Assembly: GCA_964601355.1 (NCBI GenBank)
Contig: CAZRNB010000033.1
Coordinates: forward strand, 1-25,683
Origin: CAZRNB01 sp964601355
GTDB taxonomy: Bacteria; Planctomycetota; Phycisphaerae; Sedimentisphaerales; Anaerobacaceae
Direction of reading: 5' to 3'
Length of the DNA: 25,683 nt
Both the position numbers and the translations under genes were made by a program. Shown piece after piece: positions 1-8,454 of this stretch. The notes under the pieces were generated by a model. The model did no database searches. It was not told the DNA's origin and saw only the letters and a program-made list of their open reading frames with translations. Within the stretch, counting starts at the first letter, position 1; every line of letters begins with the position of its first letter.

Positions 1-170
1 TGCTGGTTCTTGTAAGCAATTGATGTTATTCGACTTATAACCGGACAGTAGTGTAACAGCATAAAAAGCAAAAAACCACAAAGTATCACGCCTAACAAGC
101 CGAAATGAATCTTTGTCGGCAAACAAAAATAGGTACAGTCGGCGTCCTATAACGCAAAAGGGTAAAGAAA

Positions 171-1574
171 ATGGGAAAAACAGCCCACTTCTCGGCGGAT
201 CAAAGGCAGACCAAAATGCTAAATCCACCTGTGGTGGATACCGATGTTCTCTATCTGACAAATATGCGCTATATACCTGCTGAGGTAAAACAGTTGCTGA
301 GGCGGAATAAGCTTTCTTATCTTCAGTGGCCGATAGATCAATTCTCCCATATACGTGATCGGATTGGCGTTGTAGGGACGGTAATTATAGATATTGATGA
401 CCCCGCCGTTCAACCAGCGTTTGGTCCGTCGAGAGACGGGATCGGCGAACAGAATCTGGCCAGAATAATGGAAGCGCTGGAGATGGAAGGTATCGGCGTA
501 ATTCTGCTGACAAACCACAAAAAGTCTGTAAGAAGTTTTTCTTTGACGCCGGCAAACAGCAGTTTCTTCCAGACCAGCCTAAGAAGGGAGTTTATCGACA
601 TAGATGAGCTATGGGTCAGAATCAGTCTTAACCTTGCGTACCGTAAAAAGACACCACGGCAGGCCGGCATCACGGTGAAGCCCGCCGCTACGGTATTGGA
701 TGCTCGCTATCCATTGGGGAACAGGAATCGCGAATCAGGAGATGAGGAATCCATACTTTCGCAGCACCGAAAGGTGTCCTGCGGAGAGCAGGCCTTCCCC
801 CGTGCAGGGGGGGCCAATCTTGCAGAGCAGCTACGTATGGCCGGCAGGGTTCAGCGTGACTTCCTGCCGGCTCAATTGCCAAATTGCGACCAGTTACAAT
901 GGGCCACTCTATTCCTGCCGGCAGAGTGCGTCTCAGGTGACATTTATGACGTTGTACGAATCGATGAGCAGCACTTTGGCTTTTATGTGGCTGATGCCGT
1001 CGGGCACTCAATGCCGGCGGCGCTTTTAACTATCTTCATCAAACAGGCTCTGGTTATGCGTCAGACGTATGAGAATAATTATAAGATTTTTTCCCCTGCA
1101 GAAGTTATAAAGAACCTTAACAACCGAATGACAGGTCCCGCCGATGGCGGACCAAATGGTGGTTCCGGCTACCAGTTCGCTACGTGCTGCTATTGTTTGC
1201 TGAATATTAAGACGCTTCAATTAACTTTTGCCCGTGCCGGGCATCCTTATCCCATTCTTATCCGGCCCGGTCAGCCTCCTGTCCAATTGGAATTGCGAGG
1301 AACGCTTCTGGGAGTTTTTGAAAATGCCGAATATATTCAGCAAACCATTCAGCTTGCCCACGGCGATAAGTTTGTACTTTACTCTGACGGAGCCGAGCCA
1401 TTTATCGGCAGGTTCGAAGATTTGAGCGGATTCCATTTCAAGAACCAGTTTTGCGAGATAGCACCTTTGCCTATTGTAGAGATGATGGATAGATTGAACC
1501 GGTTGGTGCACAATTCCGACTTAAGTGATGCTGAAGTTGATGATATTACGACATTTGGCCTGCAAATCCTTTGA
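171..1574 (+). CDS. SpoIIE/PP2C-type serine phosphatase (RsbU-like) with degenerate receiver-like N-terminus
   Basis: Probable cytoplasmic PPM-family phosphatase of the SpoIIE/RsbU type, which typically dephosphorylates an anti-sigma-factor antagonist in a partner-switching pathway. The C-terminal half (about residues 225-467) carries the family signature: 'RVQRDFLP' linker helix, metal-binding 'SGDIYD' near residue 256, 'ADAVGHSMPAAL', 'RAGHPYPIL', 'LYSDGAEPF' near residue 401 and a terminal 'DDITTF'. Residues about 24-155 look like an alpha/beta receiver-type fold ('VLYLTNM', 'VVGTVIIDIDD', 'GIGVILLTNHK'), but I see no canonical receiver phosphoacceptor set, so it may be a pseudo-receiver. 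A weak purine-rich ribosome site precedes the ATG. No sigma factor, anti-sigma or STAS gene is adjacent, so the target is unknown. The catalytic domain call is secure; the N-domain call is tentative. Confidence 0.9.
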   Translation: MGKTAHFSADQRQTKMLNPPVVDTDVLYLTNMRYIPAEVKQLLRRNKLSYLQWPIDQFSHIRDRIGVVGTVIIDIDDPAVQPAFGPSRDGIGEQNLARIMEALEMEGIGVILLTNHKKSVRSFSLTPANSSFFQTSLRREFIDIDELWVRISLNLAYRKKTPRQAGITVKPAATVLDARYPLGNRNRESGDEESILSQHRKVSCGEQAFPRAGGANLAEQLRMAGRVQRDFLPAQLPNCDQLQWATLFLPAECVSGDIYDVVRIDEQHFGFYVADAVGHSMPAALLTIFIKQALVMRQTYENNYKIFSPAEVIKNLNNRMTGPADGGPNGGSGYQFATCCYCLLNIKTLQLTFARAGHPYPILIRPGQPPVQLELRGTLLGVFENAEYIQQTIQLAHGDKFVLYSDGAEPFIGRFEDLSGFHFKNQFCEIAPLPIVEMMDRLNRLVHNSDLSDAEVDDITTFGLQIL

Positions 1575-1672
1575 AGCGGCTGACTGGGGAGTATTGCATA
1601 TCCGGTATTGAGCGTCAGGACGTGTGCACTTATTCGACGCCGGTTTACCTCGACGGAGCAGGATAGCGGATT

Positions 1673-2770
1673 TCATTTTGAGTTTTGCTTTTTGATATAT
1701 TCCATAATTGGTGCAAAGTGAATAGCCGGCTCAATTCGATCGGCCTTTCCAGCTTGCGCAGGTTCCGCTGTGGCGTTTCGGGTCCCCGAGATAATCTTAA
1801 AAATCTTGTCTTTTTCCCATTCATGGGGTTCGATTTCGAGTCGTGCCGAAAAGCCATACACAGAAAGAAAAGCAAGGTCCGGAACCGGATAATCCAGAGC
1901 TTCTGCGTTTTGACAATCAGCGAAAGAAGGAACGATATATGGTGTCACAAAACCATCGTCCAGCCCGATATCAAAGTTTCTCATCTTAATGTCAACAAGT
2001 AAATTGCCTGAAAACCATTGTCCTCTTACCTCCTCGGCTGCGCGTCTTGCCGCCTTGGCTGATTGGATGCCAAGCTTTTGGAGCTCTTTAGCAAGAGCTA
2101 ACGTTGCCGCTTCATCGAATTGGTGTTCGGTATCTTGAAGTGCCAAAACCGCAATATGACTTCCAAGGCAATTTGAAAATGTGTCTTCCCAGGAAAATGC
2201 GGATGGGAACTCGGGAATAAATCCTATACATTTATAGCCGAACCATGTAAGAATTTCGTGCCAAGTGCCCTCGGTATAAGCCAGATACTGCCCAAGCCTG
2301 ATGGAGATATTATATGCAACACTTTCTTTTTGGTTTTTAGACAGGACCTTCCAATATTCCGGATAGATAATATGTACGTAGTAACGTGACGGATTTTTTG
2401 ACATGTATGAGAATTCGGTTTTGTTTTTCATCAGGTTGTCAAAGGTTTTTGAGGCAAGATATGCTGTCCAGTCGATGAGTTTGCGTGCGTGAGCGATGTC
2501 GATATGACCTGCTTTGCAGGTGAATACTATGCCGTTTTTTTCAAGAAGGTTAGGCTTGTAGGAATGTGGCCCTAAATCTTCGAGGCCTAAAAAGTTCGTG
2601 GCCAATGTTGAGCTGGCATAAGATGCCAGGCGGGCCTGCGGTGGTGTCTTAGAAACTCTGGGATTAAGAAATTTCGCTGCTGAAACATTATGTCCGCAAA
2701 TTATGAGAATAATGCAGAGCAGCAATATTACATTAACTTTTTTGGGTAGAATACAACGAACCTCTTCCAT
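1673..2770 (-). CDS. Secreted protein with DUF4056-like motif, function unknown
   Basis: A 365-residue protein with an N-terminal signal peptide: basic 'PKK', hydrophobic residues about 13-26 and a probable cleavage after 'VSA' near residue 31, so it should be exported. The motif 'GIVFTCKAGHIDIAH' (residues 80-94) followed by 'DWTAYLA' (100-106) resembles the conserved core of DUF4056 proteins, whose function is not known. 'HEILTWFGY' and 'EFPSAFSWED' further on look like additional conserved blocks. It is transcribed towards the phosphatase gene at 171-1574, with about 98 bp between the two stop codons, and divergently from the large secreted protein at 3431. The family assignment is from memory of the motif and not verified. 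Protein coding is well supported by length and export signal. Confidence 0.85.
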   Translation of the reverse strand: MEEVRCILPKKVNVILLLCIILIICGHNVSAAKFLNPRVSKTPPQARLASYASSTLATNFLGLEDLGPHSYKPNLLEKNGIVFTCKAGHIDIAHARKLIDWTAYLASKTFDNLMKNKTEFSYMSKNPSRYYVHIIYPEYWKVLSKNQKESVAYNISIRLGQYLAYTEGTWHEILTWFGYKCIGFIPEFPSAFSWEDTFSNCLGSHIAVLALQDTEHQFDEAATLALAKELQKLGIQSAKAARRAAEEVRGQWFSGNLLVDIKMRNFDIGLDDGFVTPYIVPSFADCQNAEALDYPVPDLAFLSVYGFSARLEIEPHEWEKDKIFKIISGTRNATAEPAQAGKADRIEPAIHFAPIMEYIKKQNSK

Positions 2771-3226
2771 TTAGCTTAACACACCTTATGGATTTGGATT
2801 TCCCCAAAACGGGGCGTCCTTCCCGTAAAGATGGGATCCGTGAGTGTCTAATCAGATAATTTGCCGATCCTCTAATTTATTCAATCCCTAATAGCTATAA
2901 ACTATTATAACTCTTTTGAGCAGAAACTGCTTAAGATTTCTGCCAAGTCTCCAGCCCGAGTCGGGTAAAGGCTCGCTAAATCGGTTCTGGCAGCCACAGG
3001 AGAATGGTTATAAGTCACATGTAGCAAAATGATTATGTCCAATCTGCCATTGGCCGGGCAGGGCGTGGGGATTGTAGAATATGTATCACGGACATGTAAA
3101 TTTTTTGTCTCATACCAAGTGCTCAGTAATGAATGATATGGTCGAGTTTCGTTTGGAAGTACGAATGAAGGTTCGATAAATGTTGGATTAGAGGCTTGAT
3201 TCTAAGAGAGAAAATAAAGATTTTTC

Positions 3227-3256
3227 TTGAGGTGCAGGCGGTGAATTTGGTATAAA
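3227..3256 (+). promoter_or_regulatory. Putative sigma70-like promoter for the large secreted protein
   Basis: TTGAGG at 3227-3232 and TATAAA at 3251-3256 are separated by 18 bp, a good fit to a housekeeping -35/-10 pair. Transcription would start near 3263, leaving a leader of about 165 nt before the ATG at 3431. Called from consensus only. Confidence 0.4.
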
Positions 3257-3416
3257 TGTTATAGTAGAAAGTAGGCCCGCGTCAATTGTCTTTGTAGTGA
3301 AAGAAACTGCCTTGAATCGGGCTATAAGTCTTAATTCCGGTTTAATTAGTGCGGCGTATGTGGAGGAGGATTAATTCATACTATTAACTCAAAACTAATG
3401 TAAGCTTGGCATTTTT

Positions 3417-3425
3417 TGGAGGAAA
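3417..3425 (+). promoter_or_regulatory. Ribosome binding site that sets the start at 3431
   Basis: TGGAGGAAA is a strong Shine-Dalgarno sequence about 8 nt upstream of ATG 3431. The reading frame can be extended to a TTG at 3416, but that codon overlaps the ribosome site itself and would add five residues ahead of a clean signal peptide. The ATG is preferred. Confidence 0.8.
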
Positions 3426-3430
3426 AAATT

Positions 3431-5656
3431 ATGTTGGAGAAGAAATTTTTGATGATTTTATTGTGTCTTGTAGTAATTATTTTTTCTACGAGCGGAGTCA
3501 GAGCAGCCAACATTTTGTTTATCTCGGCAATGGACGACGCGACAGCGGCTTCAGATGATGTGCTTAAAACCTTCCTGGAAAGCAAGGGTCATACAGTAAC
3601 CTTATTAGACGACAATACGGTCGAGCTGGATATGGAGATTGCTGCTGCCGCCGCGGATGTGGTCTTTATATCCGAATCGGTAGGCTCCGGCAATGTCAGG
3701 ACAAAAATCACGGGAGTTGCTGTGCCTATGGTCGTCAGCGAGTGTTGGGGCTGGGATGAGATGGGTCTGTCAACACTTACCCCTGGTGCCTCTGCCGAAG
3801 GCGTTAATGTTGCCACAACAGACATAGAGATAGTTGCTCCAGGAAATCCTCTGGCTGCAGGTTTAACTGGGACCGTGCCCGTTCTTACCGCTCTTGCGGG
3901 CCCTCGTGGTACGGCTCGTTTTTCCACAGGCACCCCAGGCAGCAAGGCCACCGTAATTGCCAGGGCTACCTTAAGTGATGGCGTCACTTACCCTTGCTTG
4001 TTCGTTTATGAAAAGGGAGCTGATTTACCTTTACTTCCTGCGGACGGCAGCCCTCCCAAAGCAGCCGGTATCCGCGTTTGTTTCGGCTTCGATGAGTTAT
4101 CTTATCTTGTATGGAATGAAAATGCCTTTAAGCTTTTAGAAGCGTCGATTAACTTTGCACTGGGTATAAGATTTCAGCCGCAGCCCTACAGCCCATTCCC
4201 GGCTGACGGCCAGCCAAACGTGCCACGCGATACGGACCTTAGCTGGTATAAAGGAATGTATAAAGGAAACAATAATGTGTACCTTGGAACAGATTTCAAT
4301 GATGTGAACGAGGCCTCCGTAGAGAATCCACGGAACGTGCTTGCCGTCCAAAATAAGACCGATGCTGCTTATGACCCCGGCAATCTCGATTATGGCAAGA
4401 CCTATTACTGGCGGGTTGATGAAGTCAATTCTACGCCCGATGCCACGGTACATACAGGCGACATCTGGAGATTTACGGTAGTTAATTTTATTGTGGTGGA
4501 CGATTTCGAGGATTACAACGACTACCAGCCCGACAGAATTTTTGACACATGGAAGGATGGTTATGGCACGACTACAAACGGCGCTACTGTCGGTTATCCT
4601 AACCCAAATTTTGCCAGGTTCGAGCATTTTGCAGAGACTTCGATTATTAACAGCGGCGGACAAGCGATGCCGTTTTTCTACAACAACAACATGAAGTATT
4701 CAGAGGCGGAAAGGGCCTTGAGCGGCTCAGAGCGTAACTGGATCAGGGACGGTGTTACATCATTATCGCTTTGGTTCAAGGGTTATCCTGCGTACGTTGG
4801 CGGTTTTGTGGAGCAGCCGGCAGGCACTTACAAGGTCAGAGCCACCGGCTCGGATATCTGGAGCAACGCCGACCAGTTCCACTTCGCATATAAGGAGGTT
4901 GCCAGCGGTGCCTGCTCAATTATAGCAAAGGTTGAAAGTCTGGACCCCATTAATAAAGATTCGAAGGCGGGGATAATGATTCGTGATTCACTCGATCCGG
5001 GCGCGACAAATGCAGCGCTTCTGCTCACCCCTGATACAACAAAGGGTCTGCGGTTCCAGTATCGTAAGACAACCGATGGTGTCTCAGAGAGAGGAACTAC
5101 TGCTGATCCGAATGCTAATCTCGATCCGAATGCTATAGCTCCTTACTGGTTGAGATTAGAGCGTACGTCAGGTGGAATTGTCAGGGCATATCGTTCGCCT
5201 AACGGTAGCCAGTGGACACAGTTCCCTATCCAGACAGTAACGATGACTATGCCGATATATATAGGTTTGGCTGTAACCAGCCATGATGTTAAGATAGTGT
5301 GCGAGGCCGTATTCTCCAATGTCAGCTTCCCCAGCGGCACCAATCTTGCTACGCAGGCGTGGAAAGATACGGACATCGGCATAAAAAACAATAGTACTGA
5401 GCCGATGTATGTTGCTGTGACAAGCGGCACCAAAACTGCGTTTGTATATCATGACGACCCTAACGCCGTGAATATAGAAGCTTGGACGGAGTGGCCAATT
5501 CCATTGCAGAGATTTGCCGACCAGGGTGTGAACCTCAGTAGTGTTGAAAAGCTTGCTATTGGCCTTGGCACCAGAGGCGTTACAACAAAGCCCGGCGGTT
5601 TAGGTACAATGTTCATTGACGATATTCGGCTGTATCGTCCGCCGCTCGGAAATTAA
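3431..5656 (+). CDS. Large multidomain secreted protein, Phycisphaerae type
   Basis: Exported 741-residue protein; signal peptide residues 1-25 (cleavage after 'VRA'). Domains in order: an alpha/beta domain starting 'ANILFISAMDD' (about 26-240), resembling class I amidotransferase/ThuA-like folds; an Fn3-like segment with 'PADGQPNVPRDTDLSW' to 'YYWRVDEVN' (about 250-350); then a 'VDDFEDYND' jelly-roll-type domain ending in 'FIDDIRLYRP' at the C-terminus. A second beta-sandwich resembling DUF1349/concanavalin-like modules ('KVRATGSDIW' to 'VFSNVSF', about 465-635) appears to be inserted into that last domain, splitting 'SLSLWFKG' from 'MYVAVTSG'. Such architectures are abundant in Sedimentisphaerales and are thought to act at the cell surface, perhaps in carbohydrate binding. 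No catalytic motif was recognised. No sorting signal is evident at the C-terminus. Confidence 0.88.
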   Translation: MLEKKFLMILLCLVVIIFSTSGVRAANILFISAMDDATAASDDVLKTFLESKGHTVTLLDDNTVELDMEIAAAAADVVFISESVGSGNVRTKITGVAVPMVVSECWGWDEMGLSTLTPGASAEGVNVATTDIEIVAPGNPLAAGLTGTVPVLTALAGPRGTARFSTGTPGSKATVIARATLSDGVTYPCLFVYEKGADLPLLPADGSPPKAAGIRVCFGFDELSYLVWNENAFKLLEASINFALGIRFQPQPYSPFPADGQPNVPRDTDLSWYKGMYKGNNNVYLGTDFNDVNEASVENPRNVLAVQNKTDAAYDPGNLDYGKTYYWRVDEVNSTPDATVHTGDIWRFTVVNFIVVDDFEDYNDYQPDRIFDTWKDGYGTTTNGATVGYPNPNFARFEHFAETSIINSGGQAMPFFYNNNMKYSEAERALSGSERNWIRDGVTSLSLWFKGYPAYVGGFVEQPAGTYKVRATGSDIWSNADQFHFAYKEVASGACSIIAKVESLDPINKDSKAGIMIRDSLDPGATNAALLLTPDTTKGLRFQYRKTTDGVSERGTTADPNANLDPNAIAPYWLRLERTSGGIVRAYRSPNGSQWTQFPIQTVTMTMPIYIGLAVTSHDVKIVCEAVFSNVSFPSGTNLATQAWKDTDIGIKNNSTEPMYVAVTSGTKTAFVYHDDPNAVNIEAWTEWPIPLQRFADQGVNLSSVEKLAIGLGTRGVTTKPGGLGTMFIDDIRLYRPPLGN

Positions 5657-5658
5657 TA

Positions 5659-5706
5659 ATTGGAGATTGGTGATTGGTAGATAAGCTGCTAATTACCAAT
5701 AATCAC
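5659..5706. repeat. Heptad inverted-array repeat, ATTGG family, copy 1
   Basis: Three 7-bp units (ATTGGAG, ATTGGTG, ATTGGTA at 5659-5679) are followed, after a short centre, by the inverted pattern CTAATTACCAATAATCAC (5689-5706). The result is a degenerate tandem array that turns back on itself. It starts three bases after the stop codon of the secreted protein. A related copy is at 8455-8510. Confidence 0.75.
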
Positions 5707-5725
5707 GTACGTGAATCATATAAGT

Positions 5726-5755
5726 TCGGGGCCTATACAAAAGTATAGGCCCCGA
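5726..5755. terminator. Bidirectional terminator-like hairpin between convergent genes
   Basis: A perfect 13-bp stem (TCGGGGCCTATAC at 5726-5738 with its complement at 5743-5755) closes a 4-nt AAAA loop. It lies between the stop of the secreted protein (5656) and the stop of the prepilin-like gene (5780), which converge on it. The flanking T-tracts are short (GATATTTA on the right), so it may work in both directions or be only a barrier hairpin. Confidence 0.7.
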
Positions 5756-5779
5756 TATTTATAGGGTCGCTCAACTATA

Positions 5780-6550
5780 TTACCAGAAGAAGCCTGGTGC
5801 ATCTCCGTATCGGGGCGTTGCAACGCCATTTTGTATATCGGGATTGAAATGCCTCCACTCTGTGTGACTATCCAAAAAGCCTATATTTCCACCACGAGGT
5901 TCTTCCTCGCTTTTAAAATGGCTTGTTTGATCGTACACTCCGCTTTGTCCGTAAATACCCCCCGGAACTCGGACGAAATTGCGCCCATATATTGTACCGG
6001 CCTGACGGACACCCATTATTGAGTCGATGCATAATTCTTTAGAGGATGGGCTCTTCTCCTGGTTTGTCCTTAACCATATCTTTTGCTCGCTATCGCTTTC
6101 ATAGCGTACAATAGGCGTTCGAGTTCCCTGAGAAACCGCCAATACGTAGCAATATCCGGACACTACAAAGCCGGTCTCATTAGTGAATTTTCTTCCATTC
6201 CATGATTTATTATTATACATCCAGAATAAATCATTGTATCTTTGGTGGTTTTTGTTCGATGGGCAATAGAACATCTCTCGCGTCATACCATTACTGAACA
6301 TAAAGTGTACTGTATTAACTGCGACGTCCTGCAGCCAGGCTCCAGCGGTGTTAGGCAGGGGCAGCGTTGAGCCATTTTCATCCGCATACATATTAAGAGC
6401 AAATAGGTGCTGACGAATACGTGAAGCACAGGATCGCTGCCTGGCCTGCTCTTTTACACTTTGCAAGGACGGCATCAGTATTGCCATCAAAATAGCTATT
6501 ATTGCTATCACAACCAGCAATTCAATTAGTGTAAATGCTCTTCGTTTCAT
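5780..6550 (-). CDS. Prepilin-type cleavage/methylation protein, H-X9-DG-like (pseudopilin)
   Basis: A 256-residue type IV pilin/type II secretion pseudopilin-like protein. The N-terminus 'MKRRAFTLIELLVV' is a class III signal: a short basic leader, Ala rather than Gly at -1, Phe at +1 and Glu at +5 of the mature protein, then one hydrophobic helix that anchors it and drives assembly. The C-terminal block 'GGNIGFLDSHTEWRHF' resembles the H-X9-DG processing-associated module common in Planctomycetota, with DS in place of DG. These proteins occur in many paralogous copies, usually alone, and most have no assigned role. The start has a good ribosome site (AAGGGGC on the minus strand). No secretion ATPase or prepilin peptidase is nearby. 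Confidence 0.92.
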   Translation of the reverse strand: MKRRAFTLIELLVVIAIIAILMAILMPSLQSVKEQARQRSCASRIRQHLFALNMYADENGSTLPLPNTAGAWLQDVAVNTVHFMFSNGMTREMFYCPSNKNHQRYNDLFWMYNNKSWNGRKFTNETGFVVSGYCYVLAVSQGTRTPIVRYESDSEQKIWLRTNQEKSPSSKELCIDSIMGVRQAGTIYGRNFVRVPGGIYGQSGVYDQTSHFKSEEEPRGGNIGFLDSHTEWRHFNPDIQNGVATPRYGDAPGFFW

Positions 6551-6814
6551 AGTGTCTGCCCCTTAATCTGTCACAAAGGCTGATTTAACGAAAATCATAA
6601 ATAAATATTATACCGGTCTTGTCAACAAAGTCAAATATTTTATTTTTATCGGGCTAAAAAAAGTGGACTTTCAGGTTCGCAAACGTGGCACAGCCAGTGT
6701 GCTATTTTGTATAACTGGGCCGAAATTAGTGTGAATTCGTCTTGCGCAAAGCGCAATACACACGACTGGTCGCCCAATCATGCACTGAGCAAAGTCGGGA
6801 GGACGCACGACAGG

Positions 6815-7501
6815 TCAAATATCCCAGCTTTTTTCGCTCTTAATGAATTTGTGCTGCAGGTATATCCCAAGCGCCATCGGCACCAGCAGTATTAACGGCA
6901 AAAACCACTTTTGCTCGAACACAACCTGCTTTAGTTTTTCGGCATCTACTATATACTTGTATAAGATGGCTAAAACTCCTGTTGCTATTAAGCCGCTGCC
7001 GTCGAAGCTGGTGAAAAGCATGACGGAAATCTTAAAGACGATAAATGAAATCATTGCACCAGCGACGACTCCAACAAGTGCACCTGCCCAGATGTATTGC
7101 TCGGGCAGTCCCGCGGCGAGCCAGCCGCCGCTTGTAAGTATTCCGCCCGCCGCCGCACTTAAAGCAGCTGCTCCGTATCGCATCAATGGTATTGACACGA
7201 CCGCAAAGAGCACCACAAATACAAGAGCAAGCCAGATTATCACGCCGGCGATATATTTATTTGCCAGTATCGCGAGAGATAAACCAACCAGGGCGAAACT
7301 GATTGACACAAGTACTTTGTAAATGCGCCAGCCGTAGAGCAGACAAACGATCCCAAAGGATATAAAGGTCAACGCTTCGATTAGGCCGAGCGAAGTTATA
7401 TGCTGCCAAATCGCCTCCATTGGGACGATTCCCTGCTCTGCTGCTTCTTTTGCTTCTGATGATTCCTTGGCTGCCTCTGCTAATATTGTAATATAGTCCA
7501 T
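6815..7501 (-). CDS. Multi-pass membrane protein, function unknown
   Basis: A 228-residue protein with a soluble acidic/alanine-rich N-terminal stretch of about 30 residues and then about six or seven hydrophobic segments from residue 38 onward, ending in a short basic tail ('HKFIKSEKSWDI'). Glycine and alanine spacing in the middle segments ('GAAALSAAAGGILTSGGW', 'GALVGVVAGAMISF') recalls DUF4203/TM198-like small membrane proteins. That is a resemblance only. A clear ribosome site (CAGGAG on the minus strand) precedes ATG 7501. It lies downstream of, and is probably co-transcribed with, the similar membrane protein gene at 7607-8440; a heptad repeat element fills the 105-bp gap. No transport or enzyme motif was seen. 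Confidence 0.85.
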   Translation of the reverse strand: MDYITILAEAAKESSEAKEAAEQGIVPMEAIWQHITSLGLIEALTFISFGIVCLLYGWRIYKVLVSISFALVGLSLAILANKYIAGVIIWLALVFVVLFAVVSIPLMRYGAAALSAAAGGILTSGGWLAAGLPEQYIWAGALVGVVAGAMISFIVFKISVMLFTSFDGSGLIATGVLAILYKYIVDAEKLKQVVFEQKWFLPLILLVPMALGIYLQHKFIKSEKSWDI

Positions 7502-7521
7502 AGTTTTCTCCTGAATTTGTT

Positions 7522-7601
7522 TTAAAACTAAAAACTTAAATCTAAAAGCTAAAAATTGTTGAATTCAAAAGTTTTACACTTTCAGTTTTACATTTTCAGC
7601 T
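7522..7601. repeat. Heptad inverted-array repeat, TAAAANC family
   Basis: Five 7-bp units (TTAAAAC, TAAAAAC, TTAAATC, TAAAAGC, TAAAAAT at 7522-7556) are followed after 10 nt by five 7-bp units in reverse-complement style (AAAAGTT, TTACACT, TTCAGTT, TTACATT, TTCAGCT at 7567-7601). It fills nearly the whole gap between two membrane-protein genes, ending just before the stop codon of the upstream one. A transcript through it would fold into a long imperfect hairpin. Confidence 0.8.
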
Positions 7602-7606
7602 AAAGG

Positions 7607-8440
7607 TTATATTGTCCGCCAGCCCCGTTTTTTTTGCTCGGCACCTTGTTTATTATTTCCCTGGTTTTTCGCCATAAGGTCTCCTGTGGACTTTGTTGAT
7701 TGTCCCTTTGTTTTTCGACAAAGCAGAAGCTGCTCAAAGGTGCCGAAAACTGTCATTGCGATGAAAACGGCCGTGTAGAATAAGCCCTTGTCGGCGATTC
7801 TGCTTATGGGTGTTGAGCCTTTGAATAATAACAGCAGAATCATACCGGCGAAGATAAGTATTGTGCCCAGGACCGAAAAGAACAACGCCGACGCAAGACG
7901 CCGGAACAAAAATCCGGGCACTATCAGGATAATCGTCAATGCAACAATTATTGCCCAGTTATAAAAAGGCATCTGCCGGCAGGCGTTTTTTAACTTGCTG
8001 CCGAAACTGACCGCATATGCTTTTACTGCCTGCAGACTTTCCCGGGCGCTCATCGTTTGGCCCGATTCGGTAATTACGACCTGATCGTTATTGGCGGCTG
8101 CGTCGGTTGTTTTCGTATATGGTGCAGCAAGGATTGCAAAGCATACAACCGCGACTAAAGCAGCGAGAAGCAGGGTAATAATCAGCCTTTGAAATATTGC
8201 TGAAGCCAGTGCGGCTACACCTGTAACGATCGCTGTTGCGATAAGATTTCCTTTGGACAGAAGGAATCCGCAAATAGCGCCAATAATTGCACCTATAAGA
8301 CCGAGTAAAGGTCTTTTCAGGCGCAGGCCGCTCAGCCAGATAAATAATCCGACTACCACCGCCGTCAATCCCGGAACAATTAACACAAGGGGGGCGGACT
8401 TTGCCGTCGATTGTTCAAAATTTTGGAGACTCTCAAGCAT
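7607..8440 (-). CDS. Multi-pass membrane protein, function unknown
   Basis: A 277-residue protein (from ATG 8440) with two hydrophobic blocks separated by a soluble stretch of about 55 residues ('TKTTDAAANNDQVVITESG' onward). The first block has about four to five membrane segments rich in Gly/Ala and the second about three. The C-terminus is basic and glutamine-rich ('NNKQGAEQKKRGW'), probably cytoplasmic. General design matches the neighbouring 228-residue protein, so the two may form a complex or be distant paralogues; I cannot name a function. The frame is open to an ATG at 8488, but the extra 16 residues are encoded by a repeat element (8455-8510). ATG 8440, preceded by AAAAGGA on the minus strand, is the better start. 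Confidence 0.82.
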   Translation of the reverse strand: MLESLQNFEQSTAKSAPLVLIVPGLTAVVVGLFIWLSGLRLKRPLLGLIGAIIGAICGFLLSKGNLIATAIVTGVAALASAIFQRLIITLLLAALVAVVCFAILAAPYTKTTDAAANNDQVVITESGQTMSARESLQAVKAYAVSFGSKLKNACRQMPFYNWAIIVALTIILIVPGFLFRRLASALFFSVLGTILIFAGMILLLLFKGSTPISRIADKGLFYTAVFIAMTVFGTFEQLLLCRKTKGQSTKSTGDLMAKNQGNNKQGAEQKKRGWRTI

Positions 8441-8443
8441 ATA

Positions 8444-8450
8444 TCCTTTT
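8444..8450 (-). promoter_or_regulatory. Ribosome binding site supporting start at 8440
   Basis: Read on the minus strand, AAAAGGA lies 3 nt before ATG 8440. The spacing is short but the sequence is good. It favours this start over the upstream in-frame ATG at 8488, which falls inside a repeat. Confidence 0.5.
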
Positions 8451-8454
8451 GTAA

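Larger units (their letters stand above)
2771..3430. other. 660-bp divergent intergenic region
   Basis: No convincing gene is present. It separates two divergently transcribed secreted-protein genes, so it should hold promoters for both. A sigma70-like promoter for the right-hand gene is listed separately. A possible -10 hexamer TATAAT lies on the minus strand at 2904-2909, without a clear -35. A structured stretch at 2920-2993 has competing stems: GCAGAAA at 2920-2926 can pair with TTTCTGC at 2937-2943, while CTGCCA at 2940-2945 can pair with TGGCAG at 2988-2993. A small CCCC/GGGG hairpin lies near 2801-2814. Confidence 0.6.

Noticed and set aside
4136..4663. Open frame of 175 codons on the minus strand
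   Set aside because: Lies wholly inside the large secreted protein gene, with no ribosome site and no recognisable domain.
6843..7322. Open frame of 159 codons on the plus strand
   Set aside because: Antisense to a membrane protein with a good ribosome site and clear hydrophobic segments; the antisense product has no family features.
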